From: DUAL01 sp036012565
GTDB lineage: Bacteria > Bacteroidota > Bacteroidia > Flavobacteriales > BACL11
Assembly (NCBI GenBank): GCA_036012565.1
Contig: DASCPP010000005.1
Location: 1 to 21,942 of the forward strand
Direction of reading: 5' to 3'
DNA: 21,942 nt
Shown: positions 1 through 8,967 of the stretch, one piece after another
Layout: each line of letters opens with the position of its first letter
Numbering within the stretch: the first letter of the stretch is position 1
Notes under the pieces: generated by a model
Told to the model about the DNA's origin: nothing
Databases searched by the model: none
The model's input: the letters and a program-made list of their open reading frames with translations, nothing else
Position numbers and translations under genes: made by a program

Positions 1-2072
1 AGATACTGCCCTAATTCAAAACTTCTTAAGTTCCATTGTCCTAAATCAGTATCATTTGCTGTTTTAGTCTCTAAAACCACTGTTGTGTTCCCATTAGTAA
101 TACTAACGGTGAATGTATCATTTGGAGTGCTTCCTCCACCCCATCCTCCACCACCATTAGCAAACCAAGAATGATAGTTCAAAAAATGTGGTTGGTTTGA
201 AGTTAGGTCAAAAACAGGAGAAATTAAAATAGTATTAAAATCATCTACATCATTACTTCCCACACTACCTCCAGCAGCAAGGCCAGTTACAAAAGCATAT
301 TCATAACAATCTGAATTCACATCATCATCAGGATTATAATTTACTCCTTGACTTGGTCCTTGACCAGAGGTTCCTTCCGGATCACCTCTTTCCCATACTC
401 CTGGATCATTGGAAGTAATGCCTCCGCTTACACTCCATCCAAAATCAAAAGTAAAGTCATCATAATAACCTTCAGGCAGAACTATTGTAAGATTGTTATT
501 TGTAGAGGTAATACTCTCATTAGTGCAAACAGTATTATATCCCCATTGCCCAGCTATTACTTCATAATTTCCATCATACATATTGGATACATTAAAATTA
601 CCATTCTGGTCAGCTGTTAAAGTATAAGTGAAATCGTTATTGTAAATAAGAACTTGTGCATTTGCTATTCCATTTCCAGTAATATCTGTAACAATTCCGT
701 TTCCACTAAAAGGAGTAAGAGGAACTAGTTGAGCATTTACGGTAGTCAAAACTCCATTATTTAAGGAAGCATTTATCGTATCACTTATATATCCTGCTTT
801 AGAGAATAGAATATCGTAAGAGCCACTATTAGCAACTCCTGACACATAATCTCCCATAATGGTAGAAGTGGTATTTATATTAGTTGTAAGTATCTCGATA
901 TTAGCAGCAGAAATAGCATTTGAAGTATTTGCATCTGTAATATTCCCTTCTAAATAACATCCTTGCTGAAATTGTCTTTCATAAATTAATAATTTCCCGG
1001 TCTGATTAGAACTAGAATTTATATCAGAAGAAATAATCTTTCCTGAAGGCAAGAAAGGATAGGTGCCCCAATTTCCGTCAAAACCATTTCCGCTTCCAGC
1101 ATAAGAATCATAATAAGCAACCTCTATCATATTATTTGGATAGGTTATATCGTGTACTGTAGTACCATCTCTGTAATAAGAAGTAATCAAAAAATTTCCA
1201 TCTACATGGGTGTTGTGAGGTATTGTTCCGCTTCCAGGATTAGATTGAATTCTATCCACTTCTTGAATATTGTTAATATTTGTGATGTCATAAGCCGCCA
1301 AATAAGCATCTGATTGTTCATCAGTAGTAAATACAAAATCTCCATTATCAGAGACCCAAGCGTTATGGGTAAACGCATTTGGTGTAGGTGTACTACCTAA
1401 TGTTTGAGGATTACTTTTATTACTCACATCAACAATAAACAATTCTCCAGCATAAATACAGCCAGCATACATAGTATCTCCTCTTGTCATTCCATCATGT
1501 ATATATTGATCACTCCATTCTCCTAAATAAACAGGATTCGTAGGATTTGCATCTACATCTAAGAAAATAGCTCCATCTGAGGGGTTACTTCCAGTATTAG
1601 AAGAAGCACCAAAAATATAAGCTATCCCATTCTCATCCATGTAGATATTATGTGCTGCTGTAAATTCTACAGAAGCTCCAGTGTTAGGATTTGTGAAAAC
1701 ACTTATATGCCAATATGTATTCCCAGTCATATCAGTAAGGTCTACAATAAGCAATCCTGTATCCGATTCAGTAGTAACATAAGCATAGTCGCCCCATGTT
1801 TTTATATCTCTCCATGTAGAATTAATATCTGGAATGTAAAACATCTCAACCGGATTTATCCCATTTGTCACATCTACAACTGAGAAACCATCATTTAAGC
1901 CAACTAAAGCGTATTCGTTTCCGTTTGCATCTACCCATCCCCATATATCGCTACCTTCAGTATTAGGCCATTCAAAAGTACCCATAAGGGCCAAATTCAT
2001 ACTATTTTGAGAATTAGAGAATAATGGAATTAAAAAGAATGTAATCAAGATTGTTTTAAAAAGAACTTTCAT
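1..2072 (-). CDS. Choice-of-anchor B family secreted protein (LVIVD repeats plus carboxypeptidase-regulatory-like domains), 3' end cut off by the window edge
   Basis: The frame is open from an ATG at 2072 down to base 3 with no stop, giving 690 residues; the C-terminus lies outside the window. An N-terminal signal peptide (MKVLFKTILITFFLIPLFSN, likely cut near SNSQ) indicates export. Residues about 25-360 form a beta-propeller-like region with recurring strands of LVIVD type, such as GFSVVDVTN, GLLIVDLTD and ELFIVDVSNKSNP, characteristic of choice-of-anchor B proteins. Two carboxypeptidase-regulatory-like beta-sandwich units follow (about 369-450 and 451-530), then a Gly/Asn/Asp-rich region (about 534-690) resembling a jelly-roll or MAM-like domain. 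Family members usually end in a T9SS sorting domain, which would lie beyond base 1. No catalytic residues are apparent; a surface or adhesive role is inference. It sits 96 bp downstream of the topoisomerase gene and has its own -7 box, so it is probably transcribed separately. Confidence 0.85.
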   Translation of the reverse strand, partial: MKVLFKTILITFFLIPLFSNSQNSMNLALMGTFEWPNTEGSDIWGWVDANGNEYALVGLNDGFSVVDVTNGINPVEMFYIPDINSTWRDIKTWGDYAYVTTESDTGLLIVDLTDMTGNTYWHISVFTNPNTGASVEFTAAHNIYMDENGIAYIFGASSNTGSNPSDGAIFLDVDANPTNPVYLGEWSDQYIHDGMTRGDTMYAGCIYAGELFIVDVSNKSNPQTLGSTPTPNAFTHNAWVSDNGDFVFTTDEQSDAYLAAYDITNINNIQEVDRIQSNPGSGTIPHNTHVDGNFLITSYYRDGTTVHDITYPNNMIEVAYYDSYAGSGNGFDGNWGTYPFLPSGKIISSDINSSSNQTGKLLIYERQFQQGCYLEGNITDANTSNAISAANIEILTTNINTTSTIMGDYVSGVANSGSYDILFSKAGYISDTINASLNNGVLTTVNAQLVPLTPFSGNGIVTDITGNGIANAQVLIYNNDFTYTLTADQNGNFNVSNMYDGNYEVIAGQWGYNTVCTNESITSTNNNLTIVLPEGYYDDFTFDFGWSVSGGITSNDPGVWERGDPEGTSGQGPSQGVNYNPDDDVNSDCYEYAFVTGLAAGGSVGSNDVDDFNTILISPVFDLTSNQPHFLNYHSWFANGGGGWGGGSTPNDTFTVSITNGNTTVVLETKTANDTDLGQWNLRSFELGQY

Positions 2073-2091
2073 TGTTTTAATTTTATTTCTG

Positions 2092-2099
2092 CAAATTTA
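2092..2099 (-). promoter_or_regulatory. Bacteroidota-type -7 box for the choice-of-anchor B gene
   Basis: On the minus strand the sequence reads TAAATTTG, matching the Bacteroidota -7 consensus TAnnTTTG, 19 bp upstream of the ATG at 2072. I see no clear -33 TTG at the usual distance, so this rests on the -7 box and its position alone. Confidence 0.45.
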
Positions 2100-2168
2100 A
2101 CCTAATATATTACTTTTTGTTTTTTATTGAAGAAATATTAACTAAAATCGTATTCATTCAAGTCATAA

Positions 2169-4778
2169 TCATAAGTCTAAAGTAATTTGCTGACTAGGCT
2201 TGTCCGGTTTTGTTTTTACCTTTCTTCCTTCTCCAGGTTCTTCAGTATAGTTCTTTTCTTCATTTTCAATTTCTACCTCTATCATTTCCTCAAAAGGTAG
2301 AGGTTTTAACAAATTAATTTCTTTTACTTTTTTGTTAGTCAGTTTATTTCCTATTGATTTTATCCCTTTTATAGCAATAAACTCTTCAAGATTTATTGTT
2401 TTTGTCTTTCTTTCTTTACCCTTTTCTTTTACAAAAAGAATTTTAGCTTGTGGCCTCCAATCCGTAGAGACAACCTCTAATAAAGATCCTTTATTATCTG
2501 ATATAAATAACAATTTCTTACAATTTACATCAACTAAAAATCGTTTTACAAAATAAGTTTGTTTTTTGTTATCAAAATAGATTGCAGAAACTGGTTTTTT
2601 AGGATTAAATTTTTCAATTATTATCATATCCTCATCAAAATGAGTAGAAAGTTCAACCTCTTTCAATTCTAATTCCCCTTTCTGATTGATACAAAGGATC
2701 TTATCTTCAGCATCAAATTCGCCCAAAAACTCTCCTCTTTCATCTACATTCAGTCTGTGAACAGCATCATCAAACCAAATCTTTCTAGCAGCCAAAGTAG
2801 AAATACCCTCTGATTTTAGCTCTACCTTCTTTATAGTATTTTTAGTAACTATTTTTCCATTAGTTCCTCTACCCTTAATTACAATTTCTGAAAAATCAAT
2901 ATCAATTTTTAATTTCTTCAACTTTTGCAATGCGCGCAAATACACACATACTTGCTCTGCTTGCCCATTTGGATTAGCTGTAAAATAAAGCACTTTACTT
3001 CCTTTTTCCGATTTGACAAGAAAATAGTTCTTATTACGAGTAACTCCTTTTACAGCAAATCGTTTTATCATATTATATCCTGATTTTCCGTCTTTGTAAA
3101 TCATATTGTAAATGGTACGCTCATCTCCTTTTTTAAATATTCCGCAATGGATGATGTCTTTTCCAACAAAAGTTTTTTCATCCACTTTTATTATAATCAT
3201 ACTTCCGTCTTTTTTGAAAATGATAATATCATCAATATCAGAACAATCACACACATATTCATCTTTTCTAAGAGTAGTTCCTATAAATCCTTCTTTTCTA
3301 TTTACATAAAGTTTCTTACTTGCTACTACTACCTTTTTTGCTTCTATATTTTCAAAGGTTTTTATTTCTGTTTTTCTTTTAAATTCTTTACCATAATTTT
3401 TCTTCAATTCTTTGAAATAAGCAATAGCATAATCAGTCAAGTTATTTAAATTATATTTTACTTCTTTTAATCTTTCTTCTAATTTTAAGATGTCATTTTT
3501 TGCTTTCTCTAAATCAAATTTGGTAATTCTTTTTATCTTAATTTCTGTAAGCTGACTAATATCTTTATTTGTTACTTCACGTAAAAGCTTCTTAGTATAT
3601 GGCTTTAGTCCTTTATGAATTGTGGAAATAACTTCTTCCCAGCTTTCTAATTCTTCAATTTGGTGATAGATTCTATTTTCAATAAATATCCTTTCAAGGG
3701 AAGCAAAATGCCATTTATCTTGAAGCTCATGCAATACTACCTCCAACTCCTGTTTAAGTAAATCTAGTGTTCTATTTGTTGAAATACGTAAGATTTCCGA
3801 TACACCTAAGAATTTTGGTGTTTCCTCCTCAATTATACAAGAAAGTGGAGATATAGAAACTTCACAATTGGTAAAACTATAAAGAGCGTCTATGGTTTTA
3901 TCGGGTGATACTTTTGTTGGAAGCGTAATGGCTATTTCTACATTTTCAGCCGTATTATCCTCTATCTTTTTTATCTTAATCTTTCCTTGATCATTGGCCT
4001 TTATTATGGAAGAAATTAAAGAAGTTGTGGTCGTTGAAAAAGGAATCTCAGAAATAATAAGAGTGCTTTTATCTTCTTGTGAGATTTTTGCTCTTACTCT
4101 AATTCTTCCTCCCCTTTTCCCATCATTATAATTAGTGAAGTCAGCCATTCCACCACTAAAGAAATCAGGAAAGATTCTTGGTTTCACTCCTTTAAGGATT
4201 TTGATAGAGGCATCAATTAGCTCATTAAAATTATGAGGCATTATTTTGGTAGAAAGTCCAACAGCAATACCCTCTACCCCTTGGGTTAAAAGCAAGGGGA
4301 ACTTTACTGGTAAAGTTACTGGTTCCTTACTTCTGCCATCATAAGAGGGAATCCACTCTGTAATTTTTGAGTTGTAAAGTACTTCTAAAGCAAATTTACT
4401 AAGGCGGACTTCAATATATCTTGGAGCTGCTGCCTTATCACCTGTGAAAGTATTTCCCCAGTTTCCTTGCATATCAAGTAAGAGATCTTTTTGTCCTATT
4501 TGTATAAGCGCATCACCGATAGAAGAATCTCCATGAGGATGATATTTCATGGTATGCCCTATTACATTGGCAACTTTATGATATCTACCATCATCTAACT
4601 CTTTTAAAGAATGTAGTATTCTTCTTTGTACTGGTTTTAATCCATCTTCAATATATGGTACGGATCTTTCCAAAATAACATAAGAGGCGTAATCTAAAAA
4701 CCATTGCTCATACATACCAGAAACATGTATTACATCTTTTAGGTTTTCTCCATTTATATTACTGGACTCTTTATTCAT
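2169..4778 (-). CDS. parC: DNA topoisomerase IV subunit A (ParC-like), DNA breakage-reunion subunit
   Basis: This 869-residue type IIA topoisomerase A subunit cleaves and rejoins the transported DNA segment during chromosome decatenation and relaxation. The N-terminal core carries the winged-helix signature PVQRRILHS (about 49-57), the quinolone-pocket motif HPHGDSSIGDAL (80-91) and the catalytic tyrosine Y121 in AAAPRYIEVRLS. A coiled-coil, Lys/Glu-rich segment lies near 390-470. Residues about 510-820 form the GyrA-like C-terminal beta-pinwheel region, with no clear GyrA box, which favours topoisomerase IV over gyrase. The length fits Bacteroidota ParC. The ATG at 4778 precedes MNKESSNINGENLKDVIHVS, and the conserved core begins shortly after. 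It lies 65 bp downstream of the B subunit on the same strand, the expected topoisomerase IV operon. The pocket residues S85 and D89 look wild type. Some annotations call this orthologue DNA gyrase/topoisomerase IV subunit A. Confidence 0.95.
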   Translation of the reverse strand: MNKESSNINGENLKDVIHVSGMYEQWFLDYASYVILERSVPYIEDGLKPVQRRILHSLKELDDGRYHKVANVIGHTMKYHPHGDSSIGDALIQIGQKDLLLDMQGNWGNTFTGDKAAAPRYIEVRLSKFALEVLYNSKITEWIPSYDGRSKEPVTLPVKFPLLLTQGVEGIAVGLSTKIMPHNFNELIDASIKILKGVKPRIFPDFFSGGMADFTNYNDGKRGGRIRVRAKISQEDKSTLIISEIPFSTTTTSLISSIIKANDQGKIKIKKIEDNTAENVEIAITLPTKVSPDKTIDALYSFTNCEVSISPLSCIIEEETPKFLGVSEILRISTNRTLDLLKQELEVVLHELQDKWHFASLERIFIENRIYHQIEELESWEEVISTIHKGLKPYTKKLLREVTNKDISQLTEIKIKRITKFDLEKAKNDILKLEERLKEVKYNLNNLTDYAIAYFKELKKNYGKEFKRKTEIKTFENIEAKKVVVASKKLYVNRKEGFIGTTLRKDEYVCDCSDIDDIIIFKKDGSMIIIKVDEKTFVGKDIIHCGIFKKGDERTIYNMIYKDGKSGYNMIKRFAVKGVTRNKNYFLVKSEKGSKVLYFTANPNGQAEQVCVYLRALQKLKKLKIDIDFSEIVIKGRGTNGKIVTKNTIKKVELKSEGISTLAARKIWFDDAVHRLNVDERGEFLGEFDAEDKILCINQKGELELKEVELSTHFDEDMIIIEKFNPKKPVSAIYFDNKKQTYFVKRFLVDVNCKKLLFISDNKGSLLEVVSTDWRPQAKILFVKEKGKERKTKTINLEEFIAIKGIKSIGNKLTNKKVKEINLLKPLPFEEMIEVEIENEEKNYTEEPGEGRKVKTKPDKPSQQITLDL

Positions 4779-4843
4779 GCATATTCTTATTTTGAATAAG
4801 AGATATAATACTGTCTACTATTTTTCTTGATATTTTACAATTA

Positions 4844-6694
4844 CTATTCATCTTCAATTATTTCGTTTTCTACTTTCAAATTCTCAATAATAAACTTCTG
4901 CCTTTCTGGAGTGTTTTTCCCCATATAAAAACTTAAAATCTCCTCAATTCCAGCTTCTTTTCCAATTATCACTGGTTCAAGGCGCATATTTTTTCCAATA
5001 AAATGCTTAAACTCTGATGGAGATATTTCTCCTAACCCTTTAAATCTTGTGATTTCTGCATTTTTTCCAATCTTTTCAATAGCTTCTATTTTTTCTTTTT
5101 CGCTATAACTATAAAAAGTTTTCTTTTTGTTTCTAACTCTAAAAAGAGGAGTTTCCAAAATATGCACATGCCCTTCTTTTACAAGTTCAGGGAAAAACTT
5201 CAAAAAGAAAGTAATAAGCAAAAGACGAATATGCATACCATCTACATCCGCATCAGTTGCTAATACAATCTTATTATATCGTAATCCCTCAATACCGTCT
5301 TCAATATTAAGAGCTGCTTGCAAAAGATTAAACTCCTCATTTTCATAAACAACTTTTTTATTTAATCCAAAGGAATTAAGTGGCTTTCCTCTTAAGCTAA
5401 AAACTGCTTGAGTGCTTACATCACGCGTTTTGGTAATAGAACCAGAAGCTGAATCACCCTCTGTGATAAAAATGGTAGTATCTGTCCGACTCTCTTTTTT
5501 TAAGTCATTATAATGTACCCTACAATCTCTTAGTTTTTTATTGTGCAAATTAGCTTTCTTTGCTCTTTCTCTGGCTAATTTCTTAACTCCAGCCATGGCT
5601 TTTCTTTCATTTTCCGCTTGCTGAATTTTATTTTGTAGAGCAACTGCAGTTTCAGGGTTCTTATGCAGGTAATTATCCAATTGCGTTTTGATAAAATCAT
5701 TTACAAATGTTCGAATAGTTACACCAGAAGGTTCCATTTCATTTGAGCCCAATTTTGTTTTGGTTTGCGATTCAAAGACAGGTTCAATTATTTTGATACT
5801 TATAGCGGCATATACTGCCTGACGAATGTCAACCGCATCATAATTTTTTCCGTAAAACTCCCGAATAGTTTTAGCAATCGATTCCCTAAAAGAGCTTTGA
5901 TGTGTTCCCCCCTGAACGGTATGTTGCCCATTTACAAAAGAGAAATATTGCTCAGAATATTGATTTTTGCAGTGTGTAAGTGCAAGCTCAATATCTTCTC
6001 CTTTCAGGTGAATTATAGGATATAGAATTTCAGAATCAATATCTCGCTCCAATAAATCGTATAATCCATTTTTAGAAATAAATTTATTGCCATTGTAAAG
6101 TATTGTCAGTCCAGGATTTAAATAACAGTAATTCCAGAGCATTTTCTCCACATACTCATTGATAAATCGGTATTTTCCAAATAATTCTTCATCAGGAATA
6201 AAGGTAACTTTTGTACCTTTTCTGGAAGAATTATCTTGAATAGGCTCTTCATTAAAAATAATACCTTTATCAAACTCTACCAATTTACTTTTTCCCTCCC
6301 TTACCGATTTGATTTTAAAATAGGAAGAAAGTGCATTCACAGCTTTTGTTCCAACCCCATTTAGTCCAACTGATTTTTTGAAAACTTTGGAATCATATTT
6401 TGCGCCTGTATTGATTTTCGAAACACAATCAATAACTTTTCCAAGCGGAACTCCTCTGCCAAAATCACGAACAGAAACTCTATTATTTTTGATGGAAACT
6501 TCAATGGTTTTACCATGTCCCATTACATATTCATCAATGCAATTATCAATTACTTCTTTGAGTAAAACATATACCCCATCATCAGGAGATGAGCCATTAC
6601 CAATCTTCCCAATATACATCCCAGGCCTAAGTCGAATATGTTCTTTCCAATCTAAGGACCGAATGCTTTCTTCTGTATAATGTTGTTTTGACAT
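4844..6694 (-). CDS. parE: DNA topoisomerase IV subunit B (ParE-like), ATPase and TOPRIM subunit
   Basis: This 616-residue protein is the ATP-driven clamp subunit that partners the ParC-like protein encoded just downstream. The GHKL ATPase domain is visible in order: KEVIDNCIDEYV (46-57, catalytic Glu47 and Mg-binding Asn51), RDFGRGVPLG (76-85) and GLNGVGTKAVNALS (110-123). The transducer domain contains QTKTKLGS (310-317). The TOPRIM domain has TEGDSASGS (411-419), SLRGKPLN (433-440) and the metal-binding DADVDG (481-486). EGDSASG in place of the more usual EGDSAGG is normal for Bacteroidota ParE as I recall it. The C-terminal end RFKGLGEI is the conserved GyrB/ParE tail signature. The ATG at 6694 gives the expected N-terminus. 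A -7 box at 6739-6746 suggests this gene is first in the topoisomerase IV operon. Confidence 0.96.
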   Translation of the reverse strand: MSKQHYTEESIRSLDWKEHIRLRPGMYIGKIGNGSSPDDGVYVLLKEVIDNCIDEYVMGHGKTIEVSIKNNRVSVRDFGRGVPLGKVIDCVSKINTGAKYDSKVFKKSVGLNGVGTKAVNALSSYFKIKSVREGKSKLVEFDKGIIFNEEPIQDNSSRKGTKVTFIPDEELFGKYRFINEYVEKMLWNYCYLNPGLTILYNGNKFISKNGLYDLLERDIDSEILYPIIHLKGEDIELALTHCKNQYSEQYFSFVNGQHTVQGGTHQSSFRESIAKTIREFYGKNYDAVDIRQAVYAAISIKIIEPVFESQTKTKLGSNEMEPSGVTIRTFVNDFIKTQLDNYLHKNPETAVALQNKIQQAENERKAMAGVKKLARERAKKANLHNKKLRDCRVHYNDLKKESRTDTTIFITEGDSASGSITKTRDVSTQAVFSLRGKPLNSFGLNKKVVYENEEFNLLQAALNIEDGIEGLRYNKIVLATDADVDGMHIRLLLITFFLKFFPELVKEGHVHILETPLFRVRNKKKTFYSYSEKEKIEAIEKIGKNAEITRFKGLGEISPSEFKHFIGKNMRLEPVIIGKEAGIEEILSFYMGKNTPERQKFIIENLKVENEIIEDE

Positions 6695-6738
6695 TTATAG
6701 TAAAAGAGTATTAACTTTGAGTTTTTAAAGAATGAAAA

Positions 6739-6746
6739 CAAAAGTA
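6739..6746 (-). promoter_or_regulatory. Bacteroidota-type -7 box for the topoisomerase IV operon
   Basis: The minus strand reads TACTTTTG, a full match to TAnnTTTG, about 44 bp upstream of the parE ATG at 6694. No convincing -33 TTG lies at the usual spacing. Confidence 0.45.
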
Positions 6747-6797
6747 AAATAAAAAAAAAATATCGGAATATTATCTGATTGGGTTTTTAACAATCTT

Positions 6798-6827
6798 TTC
6801 AACTTAAAAGATGTTGAACGGTTTTTT
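6798..6827 (+). terminator. Hairpin followed by a T-run on the plus strand (possible terminator with no known gene upstream)
   Basis: TTCAAC (6798-6803) and GTTGAA (6813-6818) form a perfect 6-bp stem with a 9-nt loop. CGG and then six T (6822-6827) follow. The layout is that of an intrinsic terminator reading on the plus strand, but both flanking genes are on the minus strand. It could end an antisense or small RNA, or be chance in A+T-rich DNA. Confidence 0.2.
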
Positions 6828-6879
6828 ATTTGTAGTTTGTAAAAACAACACTATTCATATTCTTCTTTTTACTACAAAT
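6828..6879. repeat. 9-bp perfect inverted repeat between ychF and parE
   Basis: ATTTGTAGT (6828-6836) and ACTACAAAT (6871-6879) are exact inverted copies separated by 34 bp, just past the ychF stop. A hairpin at the 3' end of the ychF transcript is possible, but no U-run follows on the minus strand, so it is not a classical intrinsic terminator. Confidence 0.3.
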
Positions 6880-6885
6880 CAATCT

Positions 6886-7983
6886 CTAAACATTAAACCT
6901 AAAATGCATCACATCACCATCTTTTACAACATACTCTTTCCCTTCCACTGAGAGTTTTCCAGAATCTCTACATACCTGCTCTGAGCCAAGTTCTACAAAG
7001 TTATTATAAGAAATTACTTCAGCACGAATGAATCCTTTTTCAAAATCGGAATGGATTACTCCTGCAGCTTGTGGTGCTTTCATTCCTTTCTCAATAGTCC
7101 AGGCTCTAACTTCCTTTACACCAGCTGTGAAATAGGTTTGTAAATTGAGCAAGCGATAAGTTGCCTGAATTAAATGATAAACCCCAGGTTGTTCCAAGCC
7201 CATTTCACTTAAAAAAAGTGCTTGTTCTTCCAAATCATCAAGTTCGGCAATTTCTGCCTCAATGGAGGTTGCGATAAGTAAAATCTCAGCATCTTCCGTT
7301 TTTATTACTTCATTTATTTGATGAACATATTTATTGCTGTCTTTTGCAGAACTTTCGTCTACATTACAAACATACAATACAGGCTTATGAGTAAGTAAAT
7401 GTAAATCAGCAATAACTTCTTTCTCAGTATCTGTTACTTCCAAAGAACGAACAGGTTCTCCCTTTTTTAGATGATCAATATATTTATCTAAGATCCCAAC
7501 TATTTTTATGGCCTCTTTATCGCCAGATTTCGCAATTTTTTGGTTTTTCTCACGCTTTTTCTCAATTGCTTCCAAATCTTTTAATTGCAACTCAAAATCA
7601 ATAGTTTCTTTATCTCGTACAGGATTCACACTTCCATCCACATGTACAATATTATCATCATCAAAACACCTTAACACATGAATGATTGCATTACATTCTC
7701 TAATATTTGCCAAAAATTTATTACCGAGACCCTCTCCTTTGCTTGCGCCTTTTACCAATCCTGCAATATCTACAATCTCAATTGTGGTAGCTTGTATTTT
7801 TTCAGGGTTTACTAATTCTGCTAATTTTTCTAATCTCTCATCAGGAACAGTAATGACACCTACATTTGGCTCAATGGTACAAAAAGGAAAATTAGCTGCT
7901 TGAGCCTTTGCTTTGGATAAGCAATTAAACAGGGTTGATTTTCCTACATTCGGCAATCCCACAATTCCACATTTTACAGCCAT
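6886..7983 (-). CDS. ychF: Redox-regulated ATPase/GTPase YchF (OLA1 family)
   Basis: This is a universally conserved, Obg-related P-loop NTPase that binds ribosomes and prefers ATP over GTP in characterised members. The 365-residue length is typical. Seen in the sequence: the Walker A/G1 motif GLPNVGKSTLF (9-19), the G3 motif DIAGLVKGASKGEGLG (72-87), and NVDE in the place of the G4 motif NKxD, a substitution that is the family hallmark linked to relaxed nucleotide specificity. A coiled-coil segment lies around 125-205, and a C-terminal TGS domain (about 280-365) ends in HFRFNV. The ATG at 7983 starts MAVKCGIVGLPNVG, the usual N-terminus. The gene is transcribed away from the transketolase operon, with its own -7 box in the shared intergenic region. 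Confidence 0.97.
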   Translation of the reverse strand: MAVKCGIVGLPNVGKSTLFNCLSKAKAQAANFPFCTIEPNVGVITVPDERLEKLAELVNPEKIQATTIEIVDIAGLVKGASKGEGLGNKFLANIRECNAIIHVLRCFDDDNIVHVDGSVNPVRDKETIDFELQLKDLEAIEKKREKNQKIAKSGDKEAIKIVGILDKYIDHLKKGEPVRSLEVTDTEKEVIADLHLLTHKPVLYVCNVDESSAKDSNKYVHQINEVIKTEDAEILLIATSIEAEIAELDDLEEQALFLSEMGLEQPGVYHLIQATYRLLNLQTYFTAGVKEVRAWTIEKGMKAPQAAGVIHSDFEKGFIRAEVISYNNFVELGSEQVCRDSGKLSVEGKEYVVKDGDVMHFRFNV

Positions 7984-8005
7984 TTTTTATTTTTTTTTGA
8001 GTTGG

Positions 8006-8013
8006 CAAATATA
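8006..8013 (-). promoter_or_regulatory. Bacteroidota-type -7 box for ychF
   Basis: The minus strand reads TATATTTG, matching TAnnTTTG, 22 bp upstream of the ychF ATG. It lies in the 138-bp divergent region (7984-8121) shared with the transketolase operon. Confidence 0.5.
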
Positions 8014-8094
8014 TATTAAGAATACAAAATAATGGAAAATACATTAGAGTTTTCAATAATTATTAACACAGCCGTCAGCATTTGATTAAAATTC

Positions 8095-8102
8095 TATTTT
8101 TG
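8095..8102 (+). promoter_or_regulatory. Bacteroidota-type -7 box for the transketolase operon
   Basis: TATTTTTG matches TAnnTTTG and lies 19 bp upstream of the ATG at 8122. The predicted transcript would have a short leader. The -33 element is not obvious. Confidence 0.5.
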
Positions 8103-8121
8103 CCATTGAAAAAACTATCCT

Positions 8122-8967
8122 ATGCCAAACATTACAGAATTAAAAGAAATTTGCACCCAAATAAGAAGAGATATTGTGCGAATGGTGCATGCTAATAATT
8201 CAGGACATCCTGGTGGTTCTTTAGGTTGTACCGAACTTTTAGTATCACTTTATTTTGAGATTATGAATCATAATACAAACTTTACAATGGATGGAAAAAA
8301 TGAAGATATTTTCTTCTTATCCAACGGACATATCTCCCCTGTTTTTTATTCAGTACTCGCCAGAAGTGGTTATTTTGAAATCTCAGAATTAGCTACATTC
8401 CGTAAGATAGATAGCCGTTTGCAAGGACATCCAACTACTCATAATAATTTGGAAGGAGTGCGTATGGCTTCTGGGTCATTAGGGCAAGGGCTTTCAGTAG
8501 CAATTGGGGCAGCACTTAGCAAAAAATTGAATAAAGATAATAGTAAAGTTTTTGCACTTTTAGGAGATGGCGAATTGCAAGAAGGGCAAAATTGGGAGGC
8601 AATAATGTACGCTTCAGCCAATAAAGTAGATAACCTGATCGCTATTATTGATTATAATCAAAAACAAATTGATGGAAGTATAAATGATGTTCTGCCAATG
8701 GGTGATATAGCTAAAAAGTTCAGGACTTTTGACTGGGAAGTAATGGTGGAAAAAGACGGAAATAATCTGGAAGCAATCATCAGTTGCTTAAATAATGCAA
8801 AAGATTTATCAGCAAAAGGAAAACCAGTCGTTATCATATTGCATACTGAAATGGGAAATGGTGTTGATTTCATGATGGGTACACACAAATGGCATGGCTC
8901 AGCTCCAAATGATAAGCAACTGGCAGATGCACTTTCTCAAAATGTAGAAACTTTAGGTGATTACTAA
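8122..8967 (+). CDS. Transketolase N-terminal subunit (thiamine-diphosphate-binding half)
   Basis: This 281-residue protein matches the N-terminal (PP) half of transketolase. The enzyme moves two-carbon ketol units between sugar phosphates in the non-oxidative pentose phosphate pathway. The thiamine-diphosphate and Mg motif is visible as LGDGELQEGQNWEAIMYA (about 151-168), followed by IIDYNQKQIDG. Also present are the early substrate-site histidine in SGHPGGSLG and the HPTTHNNLEGVRMASGSLGQ region. Split transketolases (N and C halves as separate polypeptides) are common in Bacteroidota and archaea. The C half is encoded at 10337-11272, but a VWA protein gene lies between the two. The 3' end overlaps that gene by 11 nt. 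Confidence 0.96.
   Translation: MPNITELKEICTQIRRDIVRMVHANNSGHPGGSLGCTELLVSLYFEIMNHNTNFTMDGKNEDIFFLSNGHISPVFYSVLARSGYFEISELATFRKIDSRLQGHPTTHNNLEGVRMASGSLGQGLSVAIGAALSKKLNKDNSKVFALLGDGELQEGQNWEAIMYASANKVDNLIAIIDYNQKQIDGSINDVLPMGDIAKKFRTFDWEVMVEKDGNNLEAIISCLNNAKDLSAKGKPVVIILHTEMGNGVDFMMGTHKWHGSAPNDKQLADALSQNVETLGDY

Noticed and set aside
4520..4540. Possible quinolone-resistance change in the ParC pocket
   Set aside because: The motif HPHGDSSIGDAL keeps the usual Ser (S85) and the acidic residue (D89), so no resistance substitution is visible.
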